Part shown: piece by piece, positions 1 through 11,600 of the stretch
How positions within the stretch are numbered: position 1 is the stretch's first letter
Layout: each line of letters opens with the position of its first letter
The notes under the pieces: model-generated
What the model saw: only the letters and a program-made list of their open reading frames with translations
What the model was told of the DNA's origin: nothing
Database searches by the model: none
Made by a program: the position numbers and the translations under genes
Assembly (NCBI GenBank): GCA_025603075.1
Contig: MU626488.1
Location: forward strand, 1-30,011
Direction: 5' to 3'
Length of the DNA: 30,011 bases
From: Neoconidiobolus thromboides FSU 785
Lineage: Eukaryota > Entomophthoromycota > Entomophthoromycetes > Entomophthorales > Neoconidiobolaceae

Positions 1-24
1 AAGAAACACAGCTATTTGTTTTGA

Positions 25-131
25 ATATGGAGATACGTTTTTGTGTTCAAGAATTTTACTAACAATCTTTCTGTCTGAATGGTGCTCAAAAGATAGAGAA
101 AGTGATAAACCTAAAGAAAACATTCACATAT
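25..131 (+). mobile_element. MITE copy 1, divergent
   Basis: This copy is recognised by the core TCAAGAATTTTACTAACAAT and by matched ATATGG/CACATAT ends. The middle is diverged and lacks the usual AGCGCT centre. Plus orientation here means the strand carrying TTTAAGAATTTTACTAAC. It is probably one of the older copies. Confidence 0.75.
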
Positions 132-193
132 GCAGTTCTGATGTATTAAATTTAATTTACCAAAATTTAATTGAGAAATAACTTTAATTTACT

Positions 194-300
194 ATATGAG
201 AGTGTTTTTTTTGACTTCATTATTTTTTCCATTTTCTAAGCGCCATTTAAGCGGAAATTTTGTTGGTAAAATTCTTAAACACAAAAATACATCCCCATAT
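194..300 (-). mobile_element. MITE copy 2
   Basis: A full-length 107-bp copy in reverse orientation. It runs from ATATGAGAGTG to ATCCCCATAT and carries the conserved AAAATTCTTAAACACAAAAA block near its right end. It lies 62 bp from copy 1, in the opposite orientation. Confidence 0.9.
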
Positions 301-826
301 TTAGATTTGATTTTTTAATTTTTATGTGTATCTTTAATAAAATTCAATATTTTAAATTTCCTTCATTTCAAATCAAAAAATTAGCTAAAAGCCTAGTTAT
401 CTTACAAAGATAAAAATATAATAATAAAAATAAAATAGTAAAAATACAAAAAGCGACTAAACGCTCTTATTGACAGTAAACTTTTATGATTGAATTTATC
501 ATTTTCATAAAGCCTTAGAAACAAGTGTTAAACTCAAAAAAATAAAAAACTAATCTTTTTACCATGTTATCATCAGTATGAAGTTGTTGTAGGCTACCTA
601 TATTTAATTATGGTTATTACATTAAATAAATACATGTATTAATAATTTTATCATTTTTTAGGACAAATTTATGTGTAAAATATTTGGGATGATATAATAA
701 TTGATTTATTTAAATTTGTATAATAAAATAATGAAATTAAGATAATAGCTTGATTTTGTTATTACTTGAGATTTTAAAATAACAGTTAGTCAAATAATGG
801 TAACTAAACTATTGGAAAAACTTTAC
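301..826. other. AT-rich intergenic DNA, no gene seen
   Basis: No open frame with coding character, RNA gene or repeat copy was recognised here. The stretch is dominated by A/T runs. Confidence 0.5.
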
Positions 827-953
827 CTATATTCAATCTGTACCCCTCTTTGCTTTTATAGACGTTATTTCCAGAACCATAGCTGTATCCCATAAGAATA
901 TGTTTTTTTACAACGACTCACCTGTACTCTTCATCTCTAGTCTCAGTCTGCAT
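827..953 (-). pseudogene. possible small gene fragment, two exons
   Basis: On the minus strand an ATG at 953 opens MQTETRDEEY. A 39-bp GT-AG intron (883-921) then joins in frame to YGSGNNVYKSKEGYRLNIG. The exon ends in a GTAAAG donor at 826. Codon content looks protein-like and is richer in G/C than its surroundings. I could not find a following exon or recognise the family. It may be the relic of a small secreted or structural protein, or chance. Confidence 0.25.
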
Positions 954-1307
954 ACGGCTTGCCCTTATAAGCTTGACTTTTATTCTTTATTCGAAAAGAA
1001 GTAGATCTAAAAACTTTGATTTCTCATTAACACATTACCTATTTAAACATTAAATTCGTAGTATTGTTTACAACACTCTGTCTTTATTTAGAGAGCATCC
1101 CAATCCCTATATAACTCCCTTTGTTGTAATTGTAGTTTGTTACTTAACTAAACAAAGTACTAAATGTTTGGCTTAGCTTGAAAAATTTATTGAAAGTGTA
1201 TAAATAAACATTTCATTAATTAGAAAATTCATCAAATTGTACAATGATCACAATATTATAAAACAAATATGTGTGGATATAGATATTAAATTATAGTACC
1301 AATATTC

Positions 1308-1414
1308 ATATGGGGATGTATTTTTTTGTTTAAGAATTTTACTAACAATCTTTCGACTCAAGTAGTGCTAAAAAAATGGAAAAAGTAATGAAATCAAAAA
1401 AAACATTCCCATAT
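1308..1414 (+). mobile_element. MITE copy 3
   Basis: A well-preserved 107-bp copy with ends ATATGGGGATG and CATTCCCATAT. The central palindrome is mutated (AGTGCT for AGCGCT). Confidence 0.95.
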
Positions 1415-2165
1415 CATGAACTATTGTAAGTCATAACTACTAGTAAATAGTAATTATGAGTGAAACAGCTATTCGAAATTAACTGATTGAAGTGATTAAG
1501 CTTAATTAAATAATTATAATTCATTATTAAAGGTGTAAAAAAGCATAGTATTTAAGTACCTAGTTTGTTAAAAAAGGAGTATTTTATTTAACACTTAATT
1601 ATTTTTATTACCTATTTTAGTTGTTATTTTTTAACAAACATTTAGTATTGTATGTGAACAGAAACATTTAAAAAACAGTTCCTTTTTCCAGTTCATTTAG
1701 CAAACTGTTCCAATATGAAAGTATCATAAAAATAAATAAAAATAGATTTCTAATTCTTGGACAGGATATTTGTGAGTTTTTATAGATAACAATGGGATCA
1801 GCTTTATTATGACATGTCATAAATAAATTGAAGACATTATGGTCGATACTAAGGATTTTCATAAGAAAGATAACACTTAGATCATTTGATCAAATATTAT
1901 TCAAAAACCCTTCGAAATTTAATATTATAAACTATTGATATTTTATTTAAATTCCAAGAACTTTCAACTATTGTTAGTTAATTCGTTTTATCTATTATAA
2001 CAAATAAAGATACTGGATTTTTTATGTAAAAACTGGCCCAAGGAATAGAAGGGTACTTGATTTAACTTCACGGAATTATACCTCAATAATTGTCCTTTTA
2101 AACAACTTTTTGATTTGTATAAAAACCCATAATGTAGCCTTTAAGATGATTTTAGTTGATTCAAT
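1415..2165. other. AT-rich intergenic DNA, no gene seen
   Basis: A short minus-strand frame at 1668-1862 has no recognisable domain and no splice partners. I see no other feature. Confidence 0.5.
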
Positions 2166-2271
2166 ATATGAGGATGATTTTTTTGGTTTCATTACTTTTT
2201 CCACCTTTTAAGCGCTATTTGAGTGGAAACATTGTTAGTAAAATTGTTAAACAAAAAATACATCCCCATAT
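2166..2271 (-). mobile_element. MITE copy 4, near the 3' end of the VWA gene
   Basis: A 106-bp copy in reverse orientation with ends ATATGAGG and CATCCCCATAT. It keeps the central AAGCGCTATTTGAGTGG block. It lies about 155 bp beyond the stop codon of the VWA-domain gene. Confidence 0.93.
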
Positions 2272-2426
2272 TTATTAAAAAGAGTTAATAAAATTTCTAA
2301 AAGGTTATGCCTTTCAGACTATTTTTCACGATTGTATGTTTGGTTTTTAAACATAAATTAATAATATGAAAAGAAAACATAGAAATTAACAACACATAAG
2401 TAATTGATACATCGCTTATTTTATTA

Positions 2427-5400
2427 TTACAGATTATCCCTCTTTGCTCGCTTCTCTAAGTATTCTTCTTTACCAACAAATATTCTTTTAAATCTGTTCA
2501 AAAGTTCCTTTTTATCAGTCCCTTCAATAGTTTGATACACCTTATAAAATCGATACAAGTTTTTGTTCTCAGGAACCCAAATTTTGAACGGTTTTCCAGA
2601 ACGAGGATCAATATTATCACTCATATTCCCTTGAAACAATTGAACTCCTTGATATTTTCCGGTAACTAACATCTCAAGCTTAGCTAATTGAATATCAATC
2701 ATTTCATTCATAGTCAATGAATTTAATTTAGGTAATTTGGATTGAAGTGTAGTAACAATCTGTTGAAATTTTTTAATCGATCGAAATTTAACCTTGTATT
2801 TCAATATTCCTGCTGCTTCACATAAGTCCTGGGTGTTTAAGAATAGCATGCTAAGATGAGCACCCTCAACATTGTTCAGCTTTTTGACAAATAACTTGTG
2901 CTTTCTTGCATATTCTTTATTAACTTTCGATTCAATCAATGTCTTGATATAGGATTTAGCACTTTTATCACTATCACTGAGGCTTCGAATACCAATTTCA
3001 CAGCCCACCAGTTCCTTTCTCTTTTGATTTGTTTTATTGAAATAATTTTGATCATAAAAACCATACTTTTGCTCCTTACTTAATTGACTATAAAATAATT
3101 TAGCACTCATGGTGTTATTTTTATTAATAGAGACTATCTCCTCCAGTAAATTATTGCTTTTGATGGCTTCTGGGTTTAGTTTTAGTTGCTTAATTTTATT
3201 CAATATATAAGATATCCCCCCTCGGGTTTCATCTTCTATTCTATCAATGAATTTAATCCCATCTTCGTGAAATTTGATGTCACTGGTATCAAACTCATAA
3301 TGAGATAACGGAATAGAGATATCATAATTATCAACTTTAATTTGCGTTTCAATATCTTCCTCTCCATTCTCGATTCTTTTAAGCAGTTTTATAAACATTT
3401 CTTTATACTTGGCTCCATCTTCTTTTTCCATCTCTTGAATCTTACTATTATACTCTGTTTCCCATTTTTTTACTTTATCTTCAATAATTTTTGCTTTATC
3501 AATAGAAAATAAACGGAAGTAATCATCCAGGATTATATCTTCAAATTCCATTTTAACTAATTTACGACGAATAACCTCTTCAACCATATATATAGAAAAA
3601 GGCTCGAACTTTTCAATGAAGTCTTCAAATTCAATATCACCCGAATGAATAGCACAGAGTACTTGAGTCAAAAAGAAAGCCTGATTTGGTATTGAGTCAC
3701 TCATTCTATTTAAAGGCGACTCTATAAACCTTTGATATTTTTCTATAACCTCATGTTTGATACTTTTATTATTATAAATAACCATACAAGTATCCAGTAC
3801 CATTTTAAAAATAGTTAGATTATGCTCTGTTGGTTGATTAAAAACCACATCTAAACATTTTGAAAGCACCAGAAATGGGATAATCTTAATCTCATTACCA
3901 AGACCCCCAGTAACTGATAATGTAGCCATCCATGAAAGCATTGTTTTACTTCTTTTAGATGCAACCTTCCAATGATGTTCATTTATATATAAAGGCATTA
4001 CTGCATTGATTTTCTCATTTGCTAATCCTGTAGTTACACTGGCAATTTTATTTTCCTTGTCAAAACCACCATGTAGCTGCGATTGATCCTCTTCTTCTTT
4101 GATTATTTTATATGACAATATATCCATAAATCCCACACAGCTTGTAAATGTTGGCCCTACATTGGTAATCTTTAATAAAGTGGAATCAAAAACACATGCC
4201 TCACTACGTTGAACCTGAAGTCCAAGACCAATACAATCACCCTCTTCTAAGGCTTCAATGAAATTGCAACGTGTCAGTGGACACGTGGTTTGATCTAAAA
4301 CTGTACTATCGACTTCTTTTCTTAGCTTCTCAAAATCAATTTCTTTAACTGTTTGTTCAATTTCTTTTTCAAGATCATCAATAGGGTTAGAATTATTTAT
4401 AATTCTTCTGTTTATTCTATTTTTTGCTTTGTTACTCAATAACAGCATATTATGACTTGCCAGTGATTGCCAAGAAGCAATCATGTTATTTGTTAATTTT
4501 GAATTTTTTAGACTAGAAATACCTTCTTTAAGTCCATCAATCAATTTTTTCGTTAATAATACCCTTGGCCTACTAATTTTCCGTTGTTCACTGCAAAGAA
4601 TGTTGATACTCTTATAAAAATGCTGAATTTTTTTCTCAACTTCATTTAGCTGATTTTCTATCGATATCAACTCTTCATCTGACAAGGGCTCAATATTAGA
4701 TTTCAAGACTTTATCTGCTAACCTTTTAATTACAATATCAAGCACATCGCATTGAACTTGGATAAAGCTGATACCATCCTGTTTATTAAACTCAAAAGGA
4801 GTTAATTCAATAGGACATAGTTTTTGATAAGTTGTTTCATTATTTTCATTATCTTCATTTTTTATTGATAACCACATCTGATCATCAACTAGTTGTTTGT
4901 CTACTATAAATAAGGCAACGTTTAGAGAATTCAATCTGATTTTTATTGCTTCAGAACTCGTACTAAAAGTAACATAAAGCTGAATTTTATTTTCCAATAA
5001 AATTTCTTCTAATCGTTCCAAAGATTCTTGAATATCACTTGATTGTTTTACATATTGAAATGAACCAATACTATCTCCAATTTCTGTCATCTTTCCAAGG
5101 AGGTAAGCATCATGACAGCTGGTAAATCCAATTGAATGAAACTCTAAAGATAGCTGATTTTGGCATTGTATAATGTCTTTAAACTTATTTAATGAACTTG
5201 AGCGATCATTGACTAATGTATCTGTTCTTTCATAATTATCTTCTCCATCAGAAAAAAAAAGTATTGATATTGATTTTTTTGTATCATCCATATGTAAAAT
5301 TCTTTTTCCCATTTTCTCAAACACAGATCTAAACATTGTGCCTCCACCTACAAATAGTTCACTAATTTGTGTCTTAAATTTGTCGAAATCATCTCCAGCA

Positions 5401-5684
5401 TGATAAATATACTCAGTACAACTTTCATTAAACGAAAATAGAGAGATCCCCTGCACTTGGGCATGGGTGATTTCACACAGGTTTACAATGCTTTCTTTAG
5501 CCAAATTGAAAGCAGCTCCGGCCATACTACCACTGCTATCTAATGCTAAAAACAAATACTTATCAAATGTTGGTTGAGTACTTTGGGATGAAAAAATGAT
5601 CGTTATCTGTTCTACTGGTAGCTTTAAATTTAAAGCTAGCTCCAAGCTATTAACAGGAACATATTTAGCAGTGAGAGCATTCAT
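2427..5684 (-). CDS. large intronless VWA-domain protein
   Basis: This is a single uninterrupted frame of 1085 codons. I chose the ATG at 5684 (protein start MNALTAKYVPVNSLE) because it has A at -3 and begins a globular sequence. An in-frame ATG at 5714 would add ten hydrophobic or lysine-rich residues. Residues about 42-225 form a von Willebrand factor A domain with a complete MIDAS: DSSGS at 49-53, Thr116 in GGGT, and Asp146 in FFSDGED. Such domains bind protein ligands through a divalent metal. Near residues 468-473 is a CPLTRC pair of cysteines, followed by a long alpha-helical and charged region (roughly 690-1000) that I do not recognise. No signal peptide or membrane segment is evident, so an intracellular adaptor role is likely. 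It is odd in having no intron, while its neighbours carry up to eight. Confidence 0.9.
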   Translation of the reverse strand: MNALTAKYVPVNSLELALNLKLPVEQITIIFSSQSTQPTFDKYLFLALDSSGSMAGAAFNLAKESIVNLCEITHAQVQGISLFSFNESCTEYIYHAGDDFDKFKTQISELFVGGGTMFRSVFEKMGKRILHMDDTKKSISILFFSDGEDNYERTDTLVNDRSSSLNKFKDIIQCQNQLSLEFHSIGFTSCHDAYLLGKMTEIGDSIGSFQYVKQSSDIQESLERLEEILLENKIQLYVTFSTSSEAIKIRLNSLNVALFIVDKQLVDDQMWLSIKNEDNENNETTYQKLCPIELTPFEFNKQDGISFIQVQCDVLDIVIKRLADKVLKSNIEPLSDEELISIENQLNEVEKKIQHFYKSINILCSEQRKISRPRVLLTKKLIDGLKEGISSLKNSKLTNNMIASWQSLASHNMLLLSNKAKNRINRRIINNSNPIDDLEKEIEQTVKEIDFEKLRKEVDSTVLDQTTCPLTRCNFIEALEEGDCIGLGLQVQRSEACVFDSTLLKITNVGPTFTSCVGFMDILSYKIIKEEEDQSQLHGGFDKENKIASVTTGLANEKINAVMPLYINEHHWKVASKRSKTMLSWMATLSVTGGLGNEIKIIPFLVLSKCLDVVFNQPTEHNLTIFKMVLDTCMVIYNNKSIKHEVIEKYQRFIESPLNRMSDSIPNQAFFLTQVLCAIHSGDIEFEDFIEKFEPFSIYMVEEVIRRKLVKMEFEDIILDDYFRLFSIDKAKIIEDKVKKWETEYNSKIQEMEKEDGAKYKEMFIKLLKRIENGEEDIETQIKVDNYDISIPLSHYEFDTSDIKFHEDGIKFIDRIEDETRGGISYILNKIKQLKLNPEAIKSNNLLEEIVSINKNNTMSAKLFYSQLSKEQKYGFYDQNYFNKTNQKRKELVGCEIGIRSLSDSDKSAKSYIKTLIESKVNKEYARKHKLFVKKLNNVEGAHLSMLFLNTQDLCEAAGILKYKVKFRSIKKFQQIVTTLQSKLPKLNSLTMNEMIDIQLAKLEMLVTGKYQGVQLFQGNMSDNIDPRSGKPFKIWVPENKNLYRFYKVYQTIEGTDKKELLNRFKRIFVGKEEYLEKRAKRDNL

Positions 5685-5714
5685 CTTTTTATTTTTTATA
5701 AAAAAAATTAGCAT

Positions 5715-6442
5715 AATTTGAATTTTTTCAGTATTTATTGATGAAAGCGCGCAGTTGAATCGATTTTAGGCTGCGAAATTTTTGAATTTTAAACCTGATT
5801 TGTAAATTTGACAAAGAGTTACTTAGATTTGCTATATTTAGATTTGGCTTTCATCATCAGCTATTTTATAGGCTTAATTTTAAGTTGAAGGTAAACGTCA
5901 GGGTGCCTATTTAATATAAGAACATATAATATAGAAACTGAGATTTACAGAGATAAATTGGGACTTTGAGGAGTGCTTAAGTTGAAGGATTACAGGTGTG
6001 ACAATGGAATTAAGTGGGTACAGGCTTATTTTTTGAAAAAGTATATTCCATTCCCCTCAATAAATATCTATTTCTCTATTCTAATTGAACACTTTAGGTG
6101 ATTATTTTTTGTTTATTCACTAAGCACTTTAAACTTTTAAGAACCTCTTATTTAGAGACTTAAATAAAAACAAACATTCAATGAGCTTATAATATAATTT
6201 ACTGTCCTAATAATTATTGTAGGTAAGATTTATATTACCATATATTTCTATTTTGTTAATTAAATTTTGATTTATAAAACTCTTCTATCTCCTAGAGTTT
6301 TAAAGAAGTTTTAAGCTTCTTTTGGTGTTGAATATTTATATCCTAATATATAGTCTTATAAAAAATTTAGTCTTTATACTTAAAAATTATGAAACTTTAC
6401 AATGCTGAATAAATGAACTCTTTTTTAATCTATAATACTACT
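5715..6442. other. upstream region of the VWA gene, no clear gene
   Basis: This holds the 5' flank of the minus-strand VWA gene. A plus-strand frame at 5970-6101 (43 codons, ending TGA) has some coding character but no match and no splice partner. The rest is AT-rich DNA. Confidence 0.4.
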
Positions 6443-6548
6443 ATATGGGATGTATTTTTGTATTTAAGAATTTTATTAATGGGGTCTTTCCACTCAAATA
6501 GTGCTTGAAAAATGGAAAAAGTGATGAAGCCAAAAAAAACATCTATAT
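6443..6548 (+). mobile_element. MITE copy 5
   Basis: A copy with a good left end (ATATGGGATG) and a decayed right end (CATCTATAT). The usual ACTAACAATC is replaced by ATTAATGGGGTC. Confidence 0.88.
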
Positions 6549-6968
6549 ATATCATTTAGAAATGAACATATATGTTAAATAAAGAAAACAATCCTAACAA
6601 TTTAAAAACTATTATGTAGAAAATTAATTTATTCTAAAAACGATATGATTATATAAACATAAAATTGCAATAGATACTACCCATTTTCCAATTTATTTTT
6701 TAATGCTGTTGTTAGAAAATTAACAATAATAAGTAATAGCTATTTGAGGTATTCTAAATAATATAATAACATAATAGAAATTTAAACTCGAATTTGAACA
6801 GTGAGTCTTAAACATTACTTAACCGGTATTAACGTATGCTACTTTATCATTATTTGAAATGCTTGAACACGTATTGTTGAAACAATTTTGAAAAAAGTTA
6901 TATAAATGTGATATTTAATAAGTTTTTGTTAATATGTAATGAATTTGTAATAGTTAACAAAATATTGT

Positions 6969-7656
6969 TTACCAACTAGGGTTTGATTTACGAAAATATC
7001 TTTCTGAAAATAATATAAAAAATAGTATTGTAAATCGAACTCTTGAATGCAAACTTTGCGTTTCTATTAAAATCAACAAAGTACAAATATTTTTCAGACT
7101 TGGCAACAATTGCTCTTTGTGGAGTTAGATTGCTATCAATATTTCTATGGCATTTGTCTCTCAAGTCTTCTTATATCTTTTTATTAATCCAGTATTATTC
7201 ATCAAAGCACATTATAAAGATATATAAACAATCGGTCCTTGAACAGGCGAAAGATTTTCGACTATTCGTGGAAAGTTGATCATTATCATAACCTTTATTA
7301 AGCCACGCATTCCTATGTTAACATTTCTCCAGTTAGACCAAATAAAGTAATTTATAGTCAGTTATGCCTAGCATGTTATTTTATATATACCTTGCTCCGT
7401 AGAAATTAGTAACCCACACTTTGCAAGGTTTCAAATAATGGATCATTTCTTCCTCACTTGAATAGTTGATTAATAGCCCAAAATATAGGTCATCTGTATG
7501 TATTATGTCAGCGTCTGAGGGTACAGACTTATCACTAGCTAAAATATAAGAATTCATAATCATCAAAGCTATATAAGAAATCATGGCTTTTGGTAACTGT
7601 CTAAAATAGGACCCTAAACATTCTATAAAATCTATAATCTGGTTAAAATAACTGAC
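6969..7656 (-). pseudogene. decayed gene, weakly like a fungal-specific transcription factor domain
   Basis: Two coding-like blocks lie on the minus strand. The first (7656-7381) follows an AG acceptor and is open for 92 codons, including YFRQLPKAMISYIALM. The second (7280-6969) reads in one frame through PRIVENLSPVQGPIVYISL, then a stop, then segments such as HKEQLLPSLKNICTLLILIE, ending at TAA 6969. The second block has three internal stops: TAA at 7212-7214, TGA at 7161-7163 and TAA at 7125-7127. Each would be Gln or Arg after one T-to-C change. The leucine-rich segment resembles the middle homology region of fungal Zn2Cys6 transcription factors, but this is by memory of the pattern only. 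The zinc cluster itself was not seen. The join between the blocks is uncertain. Confidence 0.35.
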
Positions 7657-7689
7657 CTAATTCCTTTCACTTTCTTAACTTCGAGGAAA

Positions 7690-8285
7690 GAAGAAAAATA
7701 TTTTTTTGTTACAAATGACTTCTCCATTATTAACTATTTTGTTTGTAGTATAATACTGACTTATATTTTTTTTAAAATTCTGCTATGATGAACTTTGATC
7801 CATTTTTTTCATCATGTATTATGTTAATTTTAAACAGCAACTATTTCATAATATAAATAAAATGATTGAAGTAATTACATAATAGTGAAGAGGTAGATGC
7901 ATAATCAAGTATGGAGAATTCCAAAACTCCTATTTACAGTTATCCATCCTTAATAAATTGAATACATGTGTCAAATATATATACAATCAGTATAGAAAGG
8001 TTAGTATATTAATATTGTTGGTTTTTTGAAACGCATTTACAACCTTGTATTCTTATAAAATTATTAAACAATTAGTTCAAAGATAGATTTCAGAGGTTTG
8101 ATTTTATTCAGAATTATTAAAACACCACACATTAAAAAAATATCCTATGAACAATGTTATTTATCTAAAGCTTGAAAAGGTCAAGCATCAGATTGTTTTA
8201 GGAAATAAAATAATACCAATTTTTAAAAATTTGAAGCAATTAAGAAGGAGTTTAAAAAAGATAGAGAAAAAGTTTAAACGAACAC
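7690..8285. other. AT-rich intergenic DNA
   Basis: No convincing gene. An ATG-initiated lysine-rich frame starts at 8147, but it runs straight into the MITE at 8286 and has no recognisable domain. Confidence 0.4.
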
Positions 8286-8389
8286 ATATAAGGGTATGTT
8301 TTTTTCATTACTCTTTGCATTTTCTAAGTGCTATTTGGAGTGGGAAAATTGTCAGTAAAACTCTCAAACAAAAAAACACATCCCCATAT
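8286..8389 (-). mobile_element. MITE copy 6
   Basis: A 104-bp copy in reverse orientation with a good CATCCCCATAT end and a mutated opposite end (ATATAAGGGTATG). Translating through it produces the second half of a spurious 131-codon frame starting at 8147. Confidence 0.88.
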
Positions 8390-8683
8390 ATTATCTTAGG
8401 GGATTTATATTTATTATTATCAGTATCATATATAATAATCCTTTTTAACTACCACCTGTTTATGAATTCAATTTCAAACAAAATGTCAGTTAAATTAATA
8501 ATGATAAACATTTATGTAAATAAATTCAGCTTTGATACATGATCAATTTATTAAATAAATTTGTTTTTTGTCTTTACGATGAATTTAATAGCACAAAGTA
8601 TTACTGATCACACCAAATTAAATATCAATTTTCAATCGATTTATAAATCAATTGTTATAAACCTAACTTAATTACAATTAATC

Positions 8684-11600
8684 TTACATCAAAGCTTCCC
8701 AAGTTAAAGGTGGCTGCCCAGTCAAGGTGACATGCTCAACTTTATAACAATTGATATACTCTGAATTTAAATTAGGCGATACATATAACTAAAAACAATG
8801 AAAAAACAATAAAATAACAAAATAGAAGCCTTACTTTAAATTTCCTATTTTTAAACACTCTCTTTTTAAAATAAGCTTTGATATTCTTCAATTCGTGGAT
8901 ATAAATCGAAGTAAGTGGCTTCAAGTTGTTTTTTGTTTTAATATTTGGAAGAATTGACTTAATATCGTAAGTTTCATTATCACCCAAAGGTAAAATATTT
9001 GTCATTAATGAAAAAGCTTGAGTTGTATTTGAATACTTTTTCAGCTCCAAATAAATTTTTACATTGGCACTTGAACTTATCTTTGGATCAATAAAGTTAC
9101 CTTCATTTAAATCCTTAATTAATTTAGGTACTTTTTCATCTCCTATACTTAAAGCACACAGCTGATACCATTCAGCTGAATCAAGTAATAAACTCCATTG
9201 TTCATTATGCCTATCTTGAAATTCTGCAATTACCGAGTTGTCATTGTTCCATTCCCATTTGAGAAACTTGCCTTCCATAATATTGCATTGACTCAATGGG
9301 ATCATAAGGCTTGTGCCCTGCTTGATCATTTCTATTTTATTTCCCAATTCTTTATATATAAAATAATGATATCTATAAAATATTAATTTTTGTATTATTA
9401 TTATGCTAACATAATCTTACTTATTAAAGTAACTTTCAAGTATCTCAAAAGCATTACGTTGTACTTGATTAAAATTGTTTGTAGACACGTAAGAATGAAA
9501 ATTAAAATCCGCTTCTTGCAGATCAAACTTAGCATGATAGTGACTAACAGAAATGTTTTCTAATATATATACATGGCTTGGCTAAAGAATATATTGTTAA
9601 TATTATTAAAGTATGATTATTTTTTTGTTTCTTACTTTTAACTTATTCGCCTCATCGATTCTTAGTGATGAATTCATTATTACCAAGATACGTTTTGATT
9701 GATCAATAAATGCACATCCATTCAAATGTTTACCTTTACAAAAGTTATAAGTAAGATTATTCATTACATCATATATAACTTACCTAAATAAAGTACGCAC
9801 ATATCCACGTTACTTCCTTTCTCAAGGCTTTCTAACGAAGTAATAGTACTTAACTGTTTTCCAAGCGCAGGATTATAATGACTATTCAAAGCACTCCCTT
9901 TTGTATTAACGCATTTTGTACTGATTGTTGAATTTAATTGTAACACACTATGGTAGTTGAATTTATGCCTGTCTTTACTTCTTTTTGGAATAAGGTTATA
10001 AAACTAACAAAGTTTAATTATTAACTTGATAATAATGAAAATAGTTTTACACAGTAATTTTCCCCTTCTTTGAAATCGTTATATGTTTCAAATGATATAT
10101 TCCATAGCGTTATTTGCGCTTCTGTATTATTTTTATCAATTATTCTTAATGCGCAAAAAGGAGTAAACTATTTATTATTTATGAATTCATATTACTATAT
10201 CATGAGTACAACTTACCTCATTTTCTGTCAAATCCTCCGATTCATCCATATCAGTGCTTTCCTTAAGAGCCAATTCTTCTTCGTAAGTACGAATAGTCGA
10301 TTTTCCATCTGATTTTGATCTTATCATTATCTTAAATGGGTGTTTTCTTATGATTCTACCAAAAGTACATGGTATTATATCACCATTTAATTTAATGTCT
10401 TTGATCTCTTTGATAAACCAATTGTAAGGTTGATGTCCAATTTTTCTAGACCAACATGCTTTTCTTGTCCCATTTGAGCTCAGTTTTAAGCTCAGCTTGT
10501 CTTTACTCTCTAAAATGGGTACAGAACCCGATGACTGAAGGATCGCACCAGTAATTTCAATTTTTTGTCCCAACTGAAACTCATTGTTTAATAATGAATT
10601 CCTGAGCGGCTCATCCAACTCACATTTAATACTATACCATCCATCTGAAATATAAAAATGAGGTCTTGCACCGCTAAAGTCAGCACCTCGAATGATTTCA
10701 CTAATAAACACTATTATATTACTTTGCAAGGAAGTTTGATTCTCAACGATACTCTTTAAACACAAACTCATATGGTCTCTTACCTCATTTCTGTATCTTA
10801 CTTTAAGCTGCTTGTGTACAATTTCTGGATAATTCTCATCAGCTTGTATTAATTTTGGAAAATAACGTACCAAGTTAAATATGTTCCAAACAATGTGTGA
10901 GTAATGGTTCTTTATCCAATCCTCTTTTTCAACATGAATAAATTGCATTCCATCAAAACATCGAGTTACATCAGCTAAGCCCCAAGGTTTGTTTCCAGAT
11001 GGTAGTCTAAATTGCACCTTCTTGGCATCTTCTATAGTTTTAATGTCACAAACATAAATCTTGCTCAATTTTTCAAAACCACTTGTGGATGTGCTCACTT
11101 CAGATAGGTCGATGAAGTTCAAGATGGTTGATTTTGAGACTTCTATAGCTGGATTTTCAATAAACTCAGTCAAGCTACTAATGTTATCTAAAGGAAGTTG
11201 AAGTGCTTCATTATCAAGGATTTCAAGAATTAAACCTAGTTTTGAATTATTCTCATTTTTTAGTGTATGGCTATATAAACATCCTTTTTAAATTACGTGT
11301 AAATGTTATTGTAGAAAAATATTTAAAAAATAGTTACTCTGACTGCTAGTAGCTAATGATAACTGCGAATGGATTTCATTTGTATAATTATTTGCTGTAT
11401 TTAAATTACCATTTAAAACTATTTTACTACTGTCCATATTAAATTGCTCTGCAGTAAAATCATTTGAAAGCACTTCTTTAATTTGCGAGTCCTTTCCATT
11501 TTGAATCGGATCACTCATTTGAGTCGAAGTTAAAACTAATAAAATATAAGTTTAAAACATTATAGGATTATTATTGTACCATTCATCCTACCAAATAAGT

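Noticed and set aside
5970..6101. A plus-strand 43-codon coding-like frame
   Set aside because: It is short, preceded by TGA and ended by TGA, with no splice partners and no recognised family.
7043..7279. A 78-codon plus-strand ORF with hydrophobic stretches
   Set aside because: It has no ATG start, and the opposite strand of the same stretch has better coding character as part of a decayed gene.
8147..8542. A 131-codon lysine-rich ORF
   Set aside because: Its second half is a MITE copy (8286-8389), and the first half has no recognisable domain or splice partner.
8772..8834. A C-terminal membrane segment (LLFCYFIVFSLFLVICI) on the 191-codon frame
   Set aside because: It is the translation of a 46-bp GT-AG intron (8789-8834). 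Splicing gives a soluble end instead.
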